This document shows positions 27,101 through 36,370 of a stretch of DNA of 64,000 bases, piece by piece (within the stretch, counting starts at the first letter, position 1; each line of letters starts with the position of its first letter). The position numbers and the translations under genes are program-made. A model generated the notes under the pieces. The model had not been told where the DNA came from. It saw nothing but the letters and a program-made list of their open reading frames with translations, and searched no databases. This stretch comes from G965215225 sp965215225 (lineage in GTDB: Bacteria; Pseudomonadota; Gammaproteobacteria; CBDBNL01; JAAOII01), in the NCBI GenBank assembly GCA_965215225.1, contig OZ244039.1, forward strand, positions 1,488,001 through 1,552,000. Direction: 5' to 3'.

Positions 27101-28198
27101 ATGGAAATAGAGCTCAAAGAAATCACAGTAAAAGCGTTATTTGATGGTTATGAAGATAATCAAGACGATGGAGTAATAGGTTATGGTGGGAAGTTGGATA
27201 TTAGACCTCCGTTTCAACGAGAGTTTGTTTATAAAGACAAGCAAAGAGCAGCGGTTATAGATACGGTAACTAAGAATTTTCCGCTTAATGTTATGTATTG
27301 GGCGGTCAAAAAAGATGGCAACTTTGAGATAATTGATGGACAACAAAGGACTATCTCTATCTGTCAATATGTAAAAGGCTCTTTTTCATTTAACAATAAG
27401 TATTTTCAAAATAATACTGATGATGAACAAGCCAAGATATTGAACTATGAGCTTAAGGTTTATTTTTGTAGTGGAACGGATAGTGAGAAGTTAGCTTGGT
27501 TTAGAACAATCAACATAGCAGGTGAGAGGCTAACAGACCAGGAGTTAAGAAATGCAGTTTATTCAGGGTCTTGGGTTACAGATGCTAAAAGATATTTTAG
27601 TAAAAATAATTGTGCGGCAGCCGGTAAAGGAAGGGATTATATGAAGGGAGAGTATAGGAGGCAAGACTATTTGGAGACAGTAATTAAATGGGTGATAGAT
27701 AGTGATAGAGATAATGATATTAGAGATTATATGGGGAGAAATCAGAAGAAGAAGGATGCTAAACATTTGTGGGAGTATTTTGAGAAAGTGATAGATTGGG
27801 TAGAGGCAACATTTACAACAAAGAGGCCAGCGATGATGAAAGGGGTGGATTGGGGAAGGCTTTATAACACATATAAAGATAACAAATATGATCCTGATAA
27901 ATTAGAGAAAGAGATAGAAGGCTTGATATCAGATGATGATGTAACCAATAAGAAGGGAATATATCCTTATCTATTAACGAAAGATGAGAGACATTTAAAT
28001 ATTCGTTCATTTTCAGATTCAATGAAACAGAAGGTATATGAGAAGCAAGGAGGAATTTGTCCTAAGTGCAACAAGGAGTTTGATATAAAGCAAATGGAAG
28101 CAGACCACATAACCCCTTGGATCGAAAGTGGAAAGACAGAAGAAAATAATTGTCAGATGCTATGTAGGGATTGCAACAGACGAAAGTCAGCAAAGTAA
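27101..28198 (+). CDS. DUF262 (ParB-like) - HNH endonuclease protein
   Basis: 365 residues. The N-terminal DUF262 domain shows IRPPFQREFVYKDKQRAAV and the hallmark IIDGQQRT (about residues 78-85), which is related to the ParB/GmrS nucleotide-binding fold. A helical middle follows. The C-terminus is an HNH nuclease: zinc pair CPKC (about 319), ADHITPW with the catalytic His, NNCQMLC and CRDCNRRKS. DUF262 proteins with HNH domains occur in defence contexts such as GmrSD. Here it sits directly after an EcoRI-type methylase, so it is most likely the restriction half of a modification-coupled system. AT-rich like its partner; no truncation seen. Confidence 0.86.
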   Translation: MEIELKEITVKALFDGYEDNQDDGVIGYGGKLDIRPPFQREFVYKDKQRAAVIDTVTKNFPLNVMYWAVKKDGNFEIIDGQQRTISICQYVKGSFSFNNKYFQNNTDDEQAKILNYELKVYFCSGTDSEKLAWFRTINIAGERLTDQELRNAVYSGSWVTDAKRYFSKNNCAAAGKGRDYMKGEYRRQDYLETVIKWVIDSDRDNDIRDYMGRNQKKKDAKHLWEYFEKVIDWVEATFTTKRPAMMKGVDWGRLYNTYKDNKYDPDKLEKEIEGLISDDDVTNKKGIYPYLLTKDERHLNIRSFSDSMKQKVYEKQGGICPKCNKEFDIKQMEADHITPWIESGKTEENNCQMLCRDCNRRKSAK

Positions 28199-28629
28199 TA
28201 ATAAAAAAGCAGAGCGGAACAAGCTAGATAAAAATGCTATTTCTGAACACAAGCATAGTTCCACATAAAAAACCCTCCGCACCAACCAAAGAAGAGTTAA
28301 AGCAACGGTTTACTCCAACTGTAAATTCAAAAGGTAAATCGTCTATTAAAAACCTATGAATTAAAAAGGAGCTACTGTATCTTGTCAAATTTGTTTAATA
28401 ATTCTCAAAATTACTGAATTAAATGATAAAATGAGATAAAAAGAGTATAATGACCTTAAAATATGTAATAGATGAAATATCTATCATACACAACAAATTT
28501 TAATTTTCAATAGGGCTTAGATCTTATAGTGATGAAACTATCAACCAAAGAAACAGTGGATAAGCTTTCCAATAAAGAAATCTATCCAATGATGAATCTA
28601 AGTCAAACTTCAAAGAAGAAAACTAATCT
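28199..28629. other. Intergenic region between HNH gene and rne
   Basis: 431 bp, AT-rich like the cassette. A 41-codon open frame (28234-28359, starting MLFLNTSIVPHKKPS) has no ribosome site and is of doubtful reality. A TATAAT at 28446-28451 could serve rne but lacks a matching -35. An open frame beginning MKLSTKETVDKL near 28532 runs out of frame into rne. No terminator hairpin seen. Confidence 0.4.
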
Positions 28630-30501
28630 ATGGCTAAAAAAATTCTTATCAATGCCGCTTTCCCAGAAGAGACTCGTGTTGCAATTGTTCAAAATGGCAA
28701 GCTACTAGATTTTGATATAGAGTCACAAGAATACTTTAGAACAAAATCAAATATATATAAGGGGGTAATCACCCGGCTAGAACCTGGTTTGGAAGCGGTG
28801 TTTGTCAATTATGGCGAAGAACGAAATGGTTTTTTGCCAACTAAGGAAATAATTACCTCTTATTTTGACAATCCGAAAAATAGAGATAATACAAGAAACA
28901 TAAACAACCTCTTTGTCGGGCAAGAACTAATCGTTCAGGTAGACAAGGAAGCGCGCAAGGACAAAGGAGCAGCGCTTACTACCCATATCAGTCTGGCGGG
29001 GAGATATATGGTCTTAATGAGAGGCGCTCCCAAAACTCACAGTGTGTCTCGCCGTGGCTATGGTTCTGAGCGCGCCAGAACCGAGCAGATCAGCAAGACG
29101 CTAAGAGTGCCAGATGAGTTCGGCATTATTGTTCGCACAGCTGGAATAGGCAAATCAAAAGGGGATCTCATGTGGGATCTCAACTATCTCAAGAGCGTCT
29201 GGGCAAAAATTGAGGAAGAAGCAGCTGCTGGTGAGGCGCCCTTTCTCATCTTGCAAGAAGGAGATGTAATAACCCGCACCCTGCGCGATCAATTAGCGGA
29301 TGACACTCTTCAGATAGTAGCGGACACTCAAGATGCCTATGATATGGCAAAAGCGATCATCTCTCATGCAGTTCCCGCTGCTACCCAGAAGCTAGAACTA
29401 TATGAGTCCAATATTCCGCTATTTACCCACTATGATATTGAAAGGCAAATCCAAACTGCTTTTCAGCATATAGTGAAGCTGCCTTCTGGAGGTCGATTGG
29501 TATTTGACCGCACCGAGGCCATGTTCATCATAGATGTTAATTCCTCTCAATCCACTCAGGGTTCTGATGTTGAGAACACCGCCCTAACCAATAACTTGGA
29601 AGCAACCAAAGAAATTGCTCGCCAGATGAAGATTCGCGATATAGGCGGTCTGGTGGTGATAGACTTTATTGATATGGCGGACAGCCGCAATAAGAACAAA
29701 ATAGAAGACGCGTTTCGGCAGGAGGTGCAAAGTGATAGGGCTAGAGTAAGGCTAGGGAAAATTTCTCGTTTTGGTATGATGGAATTGTCTCGCCAAAGAC
29801 TACGCTCGTCGCTAGATGAGTTCTACTTAACCAAATGTCCCCATTGTAATGGGGCAGGGACCATTCGAACAAATTCAGCCTTGGCTACCCATTTACGCCG
29901 ACTATTATGGGACAGCATACAAGACCCTAATACCAAAAAGATTGACGCTGAGGTGCCAGAAAAAGTTTATGACCTCTTACTAAAGCACAATGACGAATAT
30001 TCATTAGAGAAAACCGTCCAGAAATATAAAGATAAGATAGCCATAAACAGTAATCGTGACTTAAAAGCTCCCCACTTCACCATTACCACAATCTATCAAA
30101 GCGGAAAAGAAGCCACAATAAGCAGCTTTGATGAGCTTGAAAGCACCAATTTACACTATGCCCAACCAGAATCCGCAAGAAAAAGAAAACCCTTGCTAAC
30201 CCCTCAGGATATATCCTCACAGGTAGAACCTAGACGGGTCTCAATAATTGAGAAAATAGGAGACTTCTTTGGTAAACTATTCAAACCTGCCCCGAAAAGA
30301 AAATATTCTTCCTCTCCTAGAAGGGGTAGATACAGAAGCTCCTCTCGCTCCTATCAGGGTAGATATCATAGGTCATCCCGTTATAAGAATGACCGCTACA
30401 AGAATGACCGTTATAGGAGTGGGCAATATACGAATGGGCGCCATACGAATGGGCGCCATACGAATAGAAGACACTTAAATAGATCAAGAAATCCAAGATA
30501 A
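28630..30501 (+). CDS. rne: RNase E/G family endoribonuclease (short RNase E)
   Basis: 623 residues. The N-terminus (KKILINAAFPEETRVAIVQNGKL) and S1 domain match RNase E better than RNase G. The catalytic Asp residues lie in FIIDVNSSQSTQG (about 300) and VVIDFIDM, and the zinc-link CPHCNGAG is near 403. RNase E starts mRNA decay and matures rRNA and tRNA. The large degradosome scaffold of E. coli is missing. Instead there is a basic tail (about 555-623) of SSPRRGRYRSSSRSY type followed by near-repeats KNDRYKNDRY and TNGRHTNGRH, encoded by tandem DNA repeats. It probably binds RNA. trx starts in its stop codon. Confidence 0.9.
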   Translation: MAKKILINAAFPEETRVAIVQNGKLLDFDIESQEYFRTKSNIYKGVITRLEPGLEAVFVNYGEERNGFLPTKEIITSYFDNPKNRDNTRNINNLFVGQELIVQVDKEARKDKGAALTTHISLAGRYMVLMRGAPKTHSVSRRGYGSERARTEQISKTLRVPDEFGIIVRTAGIGKSKGDLMWDLNYLKSVWAKIEEEAAAGEAPFLILQEGDVITRTLRDQLADDTLQIVADTQDAYDMAKAIISHAVPAATQKLELYESNIPLFTHYDIERQIQTAFQHIVKLPSGGRLVFDRTEAMFIIDVNSSQSTQGSDVENTALTNNLEATKEIARQMKIRDIGGLVVIDFIDMADSRNKNKIEDAFRQEVQSDRARVRLGKISRFGMMELSRQRLRSSLDEFYLTKCPHCNGAGTIRTNSALATHLRRLLWDSIQDPNTKKIDAEVPEKVYDLLLKHNDEYSLEKTVQKYKDKIAINSNRDLKAPHFTITTIYQSGKEATISSFDELESTNLHYAQPESARKRKPLLTPQDISSQVEPRRVSIIEKIGDFFGKLFKPAPKRKYSSSPRRGRYRSSSRSYQGRYHRSSRYKNDRYKNDRYRSGQYTNGRHTNGRHTNRRHLNRSRNPR

Positions 30502-30824
30502 TGTCCAATATACAAGATACCAGCGATGCAAATTTCGCAACTGATATAGAACAAAGCGATCAAGCCACCCTAGTGGATTTTTATGCCGACTGGTGTGGTC
30601 CTTGTAAAGTGATTGCTCCTCTCTTAGAGGAAATAGCTACCGACTATGCAGGTAAAATGAAATTTTATCGCCTAGATGTGGATGCAAATCCTCAAACCGC
30701 GATAAAATACAATGTGAGAGGCATACCTACCCTTCTCATATTCATAAATGGGGAAACAAGAGACTCCTTAGTAGGTGCAGTAGGGAAAGATGACCTTGTC
30801 AAATTCGTTGAAAAGCATCTTTAA
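30501..30824 (+). CDS. trxA: Thioredoxin
   Basis: 107 residues, standard length. The active-site WCGPC is at 31-35, and the cis-Pro in RGIPTLLIF is present. General cytoplasmic disulfide reductant. The ATG shares its first base with the rne stop (TAATG), so it is translationally coupled to rne. rho follows after 31 bp; trx-rho is a familiar gammaproteobacterial neighbourhood, whereas rne directly upstream is less usual. Confidence 0.96.
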   Translation: MSNIQDTSDANFATDIEQSDQATLVDFYADWCGPCKVIAPLLEEIATDYAGKMKFYRLDVDANPQTAIKYNVRGIPTLLIFINGETRDSLVGAVGKDDLVKFVEKHL

Positions 30825-30855
30825 CTTTTTAACTTTTTCACTCGATAAAATATAA

Positions 30856-32130
30856 ATGAAGACACTTGCTGAACTTAGACGGAAATCAGTAGAAGACCTT
30901 CTGGATCTTTCGCGCGCCGCCGGGTTAAATGAGAAAACCGTCCGCACCAGAAAACACGATATTATCTATGCTCTCCTTAAGAACGCGGTAGAAAAAGGAG
31001 AAGAAATTCTGGTTGAGGGCACCCTTGAGATAGTTCAGAATAACTATGGCTTTTTGCGCTCACCAGATAGCTCTTATTTTGCCGGCGCCGATGATATCTA
31101 TATATCTCCTGGCCAAATCAAGAGATTCAAACTACGGACCGGGGATACTATTACAGGTAAGACCGCTGCTCCCAAACCGGGAGAAAAGTATCTTTCAATT
31201 GCAAGAATAAACACAGTCAATGGCGGCACCTTAGAAGAGGCCCAGAAGAAGATACTATTTGAAAACCTTACCCCTCTCTTCCCAGATGAAAGGCTTAAAT
31301 TAGAAAGAGAAAAAGAGTCCAAGGATATTCTGCCGCGCATCATAGATTTGGTAAGTCCTATAGGAAAAGGACAAAGAGGTCTCATTGTTTCACCACCAAA
31401 AGCTGGTAAGACTCTAATGCTAAAAAGCATTGCCCACTCTATTGAAGCCAATAATCCCGAATGTGTTCTTATCGTCCTATTGATTGATGAGCGGCCAGAA
31501 GAAGTAACCGATATGAGAAGATCGGTAAATGGTGAGGTGGTAGCAAGCACCTTTGATGAGCCGCCAGATCGTCATGTCCAACTTAGCGAGATGATAATTG
31601 CCAAAGCAAAAAGGTTAGTGGAACATAAAAAGGATGTTGTAATCCTACTGGATTCCATTACTCGCCTAGCGCGAGCCTATAACGCGGTGGCGCCAACTTC
31701 GGGCAAGGTGCTAACTGGCGGGGTGGATGCCCATGCATTAGAAAAGCCCAAACGATTCTTTGGTGCGGCCCGTAATGCCGAGCATGGAGGTAGCCTCACT
31801 ATTATTGCCACCTCACTGGTGGAGACTGGTTCGCGCATGGACGAAGTAATCTATGAAGAATTTAAGGGAACCGGCAATATGGAGCTTCACCTTGAAAGAA
31901 GGATAGCGGAGAAGAGAATCTATCCTGCTATTAATATTCGCCGTTCTGGCACCAGACGAGAGGAACTTCTAGTAGATAAAGAAGAACAACAGATAATGTG
32001 GATATTGCGTAAATTCCTTGCCACTATGGATGACCCAGATGCAATAGAATTCCTCATCAACAAGGTTCGCTCCTACCCCACCAACAAGAATTTTCTTTCA
32101 GCGGTTAAAAAGAACAGCCTGGATTCTTAA
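30856..32130 (+). CDS. rho: Transcription termination factor Rho
   Basis: 424 residues. Hexameric RNA-dependent helicase that ends transcription. An N-terminal helical domain (LAELRRKSVEDLLDL) and cold-shock-like RNA-binding domain (YGFLRSPDSSYFAG) precede the ATPase with P-loop SPPKAGKTLML (about 178-188), LLIDERPEEV and LLDSITRLARAYN. No insertion domain. Its 3' end overlaps the convergent hemY by 4 bp. Confidence 0.98.
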   Translation: MKTLAELRRKSVEDLLDLSRAAGLNEKTVRTRKHDIIYALLKNAVEKGEEILVEGTLEIVQNNYGFLRSPDSSYFAGADDIYISPGQIKRFKLRTGDTITGKTAAPKPGEKYLSIARINTVNGGTLEEAQKKILFENLTPLFPDERLKLEREKESKDILPRIIDLVSPIGKGQRGLIVSPPKAGKTLMLKSIAHSIEANNPECVLIVLLIDERPEEVTDMRRSVNGEVVASTFDEPPDRHVQLSEMIIAKAKRLVEHKKDVVILLDSITRLARAYNAVAPTSGKVLTGGVDAHALEKPKRFFGAARNAEHGGSLTIIATSLVETGSRMDEVIYEEFKGTGNMELHLERRIAEKRIYPAINIRRSGTRREELLVDKEEQQIMWILRKFLATMDDPDAIEFLINKVRSYPTNKNFLSAVKKNSLDS

Positions 32131-33338
32131 GAATCCAACGGATGACTGGCAGAAGCCACCGAGTAGAATAGCTCTTGGGCTCTCTTCTTGTCGGTCGTGT
32201 TATTGCTTTGGTTCAGCAATTCAGCATAACAAAATCTATCGGCTGGCTCGGCTTCATAACTATTAATAAGCTTCTCATAGTAATCCTTTGCTTTGGTAAT
32301 TAGCTGATTACGAAGAGAAAGAGCCGCTAAGGCAGCCAATAGATTCTTATCTTCATAGCCTCTTTTCACTAGCCCTTCTAAAAAGTGTAGCTGTTTTAGC
32401 GGCTTAGCTGAAATTATCTGCTTATAAGTATCCACCAATAAGGGGTCATAGTTTTTCTTTAATGCTTCGGCTAGAACAGTTTCCGCCTCAGCATGCTTGC
32501 CTCGTTTGATGAGACTCGATGCATAGGAGTTCAACAAGGACGGACGACGACTAGTTGGAATCTTCCCCCAAAATCTAATCAACTTATCTCCATTGGTTTC
32601 ATTGGCAAAATAGAGTTCATAGTCAGCTAAACCTCTCTCTTTATTGTCAGAGCTGCTCAATAGAAGCTCGGCAAACCTGTCCCATTGACCTGTCTTAATA
32701 CATATTTCTCTAAGCGCCTTATCAAATAGTAAGCTAGAGCGGCGCTTCTTCATTAAGGGATTGAGCAGCCTCAAGGCTGTCTCATATTCTTGCCGAGCCA
32801 GATGAATTCTCACCTGTAAGAAGCCTATCTCATCCTCTATTTCTTCTCCTATCTTACTGCCTGTTTTTCTTCTTAGCTTTTGTTCCTTCCGTCTTCCCAG
32901 CTTTTGTTTTTCTCGGAGGATAGAATTCAAAATCTTCATCGCCTTGTCATAGTGTTTAAGGGACAAAGCAGACTCGGCTGCCATTAGCTTACTCTCGGTT
33001 TGTGAGCTCCTATGCAGCCTATCATAACAAAGCTTAGGGTCGCCGCCAACAAAAGCGATTATTCCTTCCTTTAACTCCTTCATATACTTAGTATTGTCTC
33101 TTCGTTGCTTCCACCTTCTGAGATTCATTGGCAGACGAATAAAGCCAGCAATTAACGAATAAAGAACTATCAATAAGATAAAGAACAGCAAGGAAACAAA
33201 AATTCCAACCCACAAAGAACTCTCAATTACCAGACCACCATAAGAAAGGAGTACAAGACCGGCATCCTGCTTTAACCACTGACCCAATAGCGCGCCAATT
33301 AAAGCAGCAAAGAGTAAGACCAGGATGAGATATCTCAT
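32127..33338 (-). CDS. hemY: HemY-like membrane TPR protein
   Basis: 403 residues. Two N-terminal membrane helices (about 3-25 and 40-65) followed by a HemY_N-type region and TPR-like helical repeats, for example ALSLKHYDKAMKILNSIL. HemY of this type is an inner-membrane protein encoded in the hemCDXY operon; it is not the oxidase of the same name and its exact role is unclear. Starts 3 bp after the hemX stop. Confidence 0.85.
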   Translation of the reverse strand: MRYLILVLLFAALIGALLGQWLKQDAGLVLLSYGGLVIESSLWVGIFVSLLFFILLIVLYSLIAGFIRLPMNLRRWKQRRDNTKYMKELKEGIIAFVGGDPKLCYDRLHRSSQTESKLMAAESALSLKHYDKAMKILNSILREKQKLGRRKEQKLRRKTGSKIGEEIEDEIGFLQVRIHLARQEYETALRLLNPLMKKRRSSLLFDKALREICIKTGQWDRFAELLLSSSDNKERGLADYELYFANETNGDKLIRFWGKIPTSRRPSLLNSYASSLIKRGKHAEAETVLAEALKKNYDPLLVDTYKQIISAKPLKQLHFLEGLVKRGYEDKNLLAALAALSLRNQLITKAKDYYEKLINSYEAEPADRFCYAELLNQSNNTTDKKRAQELFYSVASASHPLDS

Positions 33339-33341
33339 TGG

Positions 33342-34760
33342 CTAACGAACCAACAGAGCCGCGCTATGTAGTGGAGGTAAGGGCTCAGGCTTGATAGTCA
33401 TCGCGGCTAGTCGAGACAGCCTAGCTATCAACCTGCTCTTAATAGAACTTGACGGATAGTAATCTTGGACCAGCTCATTAGCCGATTCAATGGCATGGTA
33501 ATAGAAATCCTCTTCTCCTTGTAAGACCGCTGACTGAGCCTGCATAATACGAATCAACAGAGCCAATTCCAGCAGCCTTGCCTCTTCCTCAGTAAGAGAG
33601 AATTTAGCAGAGTCCTCTATTCGATAGATACGAATATAATCACCCAGACTGGCAAGGACATCCTTTAGCCCAGCTAGATAATCATTTGGCGACGGCTCTT
33701 CCGCCTGATCTGATTCAACTAGACGAGGTAGCTGAGGCGCCAGCTCAAGCAGCCTATCCAATTCAATTAGGGCTCTTGTTTTGTTGATGGTCGAGATGGT
33801 CTGATACCTGGCTAGGTCTAGGTTTATTGCTTCTATTAAGGATAGAGATTCGCTGTGAACTAGAGCAATGGAATAGGCCTGCTGGAGCAACTTTATTATG
33901 GGATAAGGAGACTCGCCCAGCTGGCGATGTTGCTCAGCCAGATAGACCAATTCCCTCAACCTCTGCTGCTCTAAACTCTCAATATCTATCAGTGGTATCT
34001 CTTCTTCTAGGGCGCCGAGTCTAGTATTTAGTAATCTATTAACATTTTCTTGAAGAGTCAGCTGCCGATTTAATGATAGATATTCATCTCTCAAACTACT
34101 GAGCTGGCGGCTAGTCTCATTAAGCCGTTCAGCCAGCCTTTGTTGACTGAGCTCGGCAAGTTCATTCTTTTGTCTGACCAGCTCCTCATTGACTAGTTGG
34201 ACTTCTTGATATAGGCTATAGATTCCATAGCTACCACCAACCACGAAAGCAATAGCCGCTATCCACAAGACAAGAATGATCGCTCCTTTAACCAATCTAG
34301 TCAATCTTCTAAGGATCAATAATCTCCTCCTTTGCTTGGCCCTTTGCCTAGTTCTTTGCTTGTTCTTGTTCGCTTCTTCGCTGGTTTTCGGCAAAGCCTG
34401 TTTCTTTGAGGCTGCTTGGCTTGTCTTGTTTTTCGTCCAAAAACCTAACTGGAAATTGTACGTGTAATTGTACCGTTCCAAGATTTGTCTTTTCAACCGC
34501 AGCTCTGCTCGATCAACCGAAGTATCCAAACGGACAATACCATCTTCATCAAGAAGGTCTGTTATCTCTACACCAGTAAATGTGCGAAGTATAAGGAGGG
34601 CATCCTCCTTTGTGTAGCCAAGCGCCATTAATGGTGCAATATGCTCCCCACCAGGCGTTTCTGTGCGGTTTGATTTAGATTGCCTATTAGTAGCATTCTT
34701 AGGCACCGCTCCCTTGGCTTGCTGCGTTTTATCAGACTGCTTTATCTTTTTGGTTGCCAC
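33342..34760 (-). CDS. hemX: HemX-like membrane protein
   Basis: 472 residues. A low-complexity Lys/Gln N-terminus, a short conserved segment (GYTKEDALLILRTF), a basic stretch, one membrane helix (about 160-182) and a long coiled coil lead into the HemX core ending near IRIMQAQSAVLQGEEDFYYHAI. HemX is usually annotated as a uroporphyrinogen methyltransferase but lacks that fold; it is a membrane-anchored companion of the heme genes. The N-terminal region before the membrane helix is longer than usual. It overlaps hemD by 19 bp. Confidence 0.8.
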   Translation of the reverse strand: MATKKIKQSDKTQQAKGAVPKNATNRQSKSNRTETPGGEHIAPLMALGYTKEDALLILRTFTGVEITDLLDEDGIVRLDTSVDRAELRLKRQILERYNYTYNFQLGFWTKNKTSQAASKKQALPKTSEEANKNKQRTRQRAKQRRRLLILRRLTRLVKGAIILVLWIAAIAFVVGGSYGIYSLYQEVQLVNEELVRQKNELAELSQQRLAERLNETSRQLSSLRDEYLSLNRQLTLQENVNRLLNTRLGALEEEIPLIDIESLEQQRLRELVYLAEQHRQLGESPYPIIKLLQQAYSIALVHSESLSLIEAINLDLARYQTISTINKTRALIELDRLLELAPQLPRLVESDQAEEPSPNDYLAGLKDVLASLGDYIRIYRIEDSAKFSLTEEEARLLELALLIRIMQAQSAVLQGEEDFYYHAIESANELVQDYYPSSSIKSRLIARLSRLAAMTIKPEPLPPLHSAALLVR

Positions 34761-35464
34761 AAGTTGTTCGAAAGATAGTTAACTAGGGTCTCGTTATAGG
34801 TATTCATCAATCCTATAGGTTGATGAAAAGGCAATGCCTTTGCCATCTCCAGCAGCCGCTCGCTGCCAACCAATAGTTGAATCCGGTAAAGCCAGTTTAA
34901 CCTATTTGCCAAGATATTTTCTTCCAATGCTTGGAGTATTCGCCCGCTTGTCACCCAGATGGCATCTAAGGGCGCCAGCCGCTGCCAGCTTGCTAATGAA
35001 TAATGGCATAAGGAACATGCATATACAACCAGCTTGTCAAGCTGAGCACCTAACTCACTCAGTTTTCGTTCCAATAGCTGCCTTCCCTTATCACCAGCTA
35101 TCAGCAAGATATGCTTGTCATGAACATTGCTCAGCTCAGGAGAGCTTAGCATAGCCTCACTACCCACCCCATTATCCGGACAGACGGAATTAAAGCCATA
35201 GGAATTGAGATAGGCTGCTGTCTGTTGACCCGCAACTACAATAGGCAAGCGAGTTTTTATTTCTTGGCGGACTAAGGCTTCCGCTGCCCTAAGACTGACA
35301 CATATAACCAAGTCATAGTTCTCAAATGATGGAAATCTCACTCTTAAAAAAGAGCATCTAATAAGTGGCAGATAAACCGACTGCCAACCTATAGCCTCTA
35401 ACTCAGCCATCAACGACTGAGCTCTTTTATGCCGCGGGCGAGTTATTAAAATACGTCTCATCAA
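34742..35464 (-). CDS. hemD: Uroporphyrinogen-III synthase
   Basis: 240 residues. Closes hydroxymethylbilane to uroporphyrinogen III with inversion of ring D. The family is weakly conserved; the start ILITRPRHKRAQSLMAELE, AVGQ-like VAGQQTAAYL and the region AIWVTSGRILQALEE fit, and the position between hemC and hemX is decisive. Its start overlaps the hemC stop in an ATGA. Confidence 0.88.
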   Translation of the reverse strand: MMRRILITRPRHKRAQSLMAELEAIGWQSVYLPLIRCSFLRVRFPSFENYDLVICVSLRAAEALVRQEIKTRLPIVVAGQQTAAYLNSYGFNSVCPDNGVGSEAMLSSPELSNVHDKHILLIAGDKGRQLLERKLSELGAQLDKLVVYACSLCHYSLASWQRLAPLDAIWVTSGRILQALEENILANRLNWLYRIQLLVGSERLLEMAKALPFHQPIGLMNTYNETLVNYLSNNLWQPKR

Positions 35465-36366
35465 TGCAACAGCTCTGCTGCCCCCTGAGCCAACATCTTT
35501 TCTGCTAATAGGATTCCTAATTCTTCAGCCTCACTAGCTTGATCTAGCTGCTTAGTTTCTGATGCCCTGATAGAGCTTCCCATAGTTCTATCAGACTCTT
35601 GCGGGTCCCCCACCATATCCCCTACCATACCCCTTAGACACATCCCGTTGTTAACAAGAGTCGCATGACTGCCAACTGGTGCATAACAATCAGCACCCAG
35701 ATGGCGACAAAAACTCCTTTCTGCCAACACACAGATGGATGTTGGGCGATGGTTAAGCCTCACCAACCTCTCTCTTAGTCCTTCATCTTTGTTCCTTTGC
35801 TGAACCGCCAAGGCGCCTTGGCCAGCAGCTGGCAGCATCTCATCATAGCTAAAAATATGACTGATTCTATCCTCATGACCAAGCCGTTGCAATGCCACCG
35901 CGCTTAGAACTATCGCATCCAGCTCATCTAAGGCAGCCAACCTTGTTTCTATATTGCCGCGCAGTTCTACTATGCTAAGATCTGGTCGCAGCGACAACAG
36001 CTCGCTTTTGCGTCTTAAGCTGGCGGTCCCCACGCTTGCGCCCGGTCTTAGCTCTTGCCAGCCACAACCAGTGCGAGTTATAAGGGCATCGCGCGCCTCG
36101 GACCTATGGCAAAAAGCGCTAAGGATTAGACCTGCGGTAAGATTCATAGGGACATCCTTAGCCGAATGCACGGCCAATTCAGCATGACCATCCAACAGGG
36201 CTTCCTCACATGCCTTAACAAAGCTATCCTTGCTTATCCGTCTGCTGTCGCGCACCTTATGGAAACGAATTGCTAATTGGGGGTCTTCACGCAATAATTG
36301 CTGCCTGACCCATTCGGCTTGATACAAAGCAAGTGGGCTCGAACGAGTTGCTATGACCAGCTCCAT
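35461..36366 (-). CDS. hemC: Hydroxymethylbilane synthase (porphobilinogen deaminase)
   Basis: 301 residues from ATG 36366; the open frame continues further upstream into uvrB, but MELVIATRSSPLALYQAEWV is the normal start. Polymerises four porphobilinogens. GTASLRRKSELLSLRPDL, ELRGNIETRL and the cofactor cysteine in GADCYAPVGSHA are present. It begins 4 bp after the uvrB stop, so heme genes here are linked to uvrB. Confidence 0.95.
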   Translation of the reverse strand: MELVIATRSSPLALYQAEWVRQQLLREDPQLAIRFHKVRDSRRISKDSFVKACEEALLDGHAELAVHSAKDVPMNLTAGLILSAFCHRSEARDALITRTGCGWQELRPGASVGTASLRRKSELLSLRPDLSIVELRGNIETRLAALDELDAIVLSAVALQRLGHEDRISHIFSYDEMLPAAGQGALAVQQRNKDEGLRERLVRLNHRPTSICVLAERSFCRHLGADCYAPVGSHATLVNNGMCLRGMVGDMVGDPQESDRTMGSSIRASETKQLDQASEAEELGILLAEKMLAQGAAELLH

Positions 36367-36370
36367 CCAA

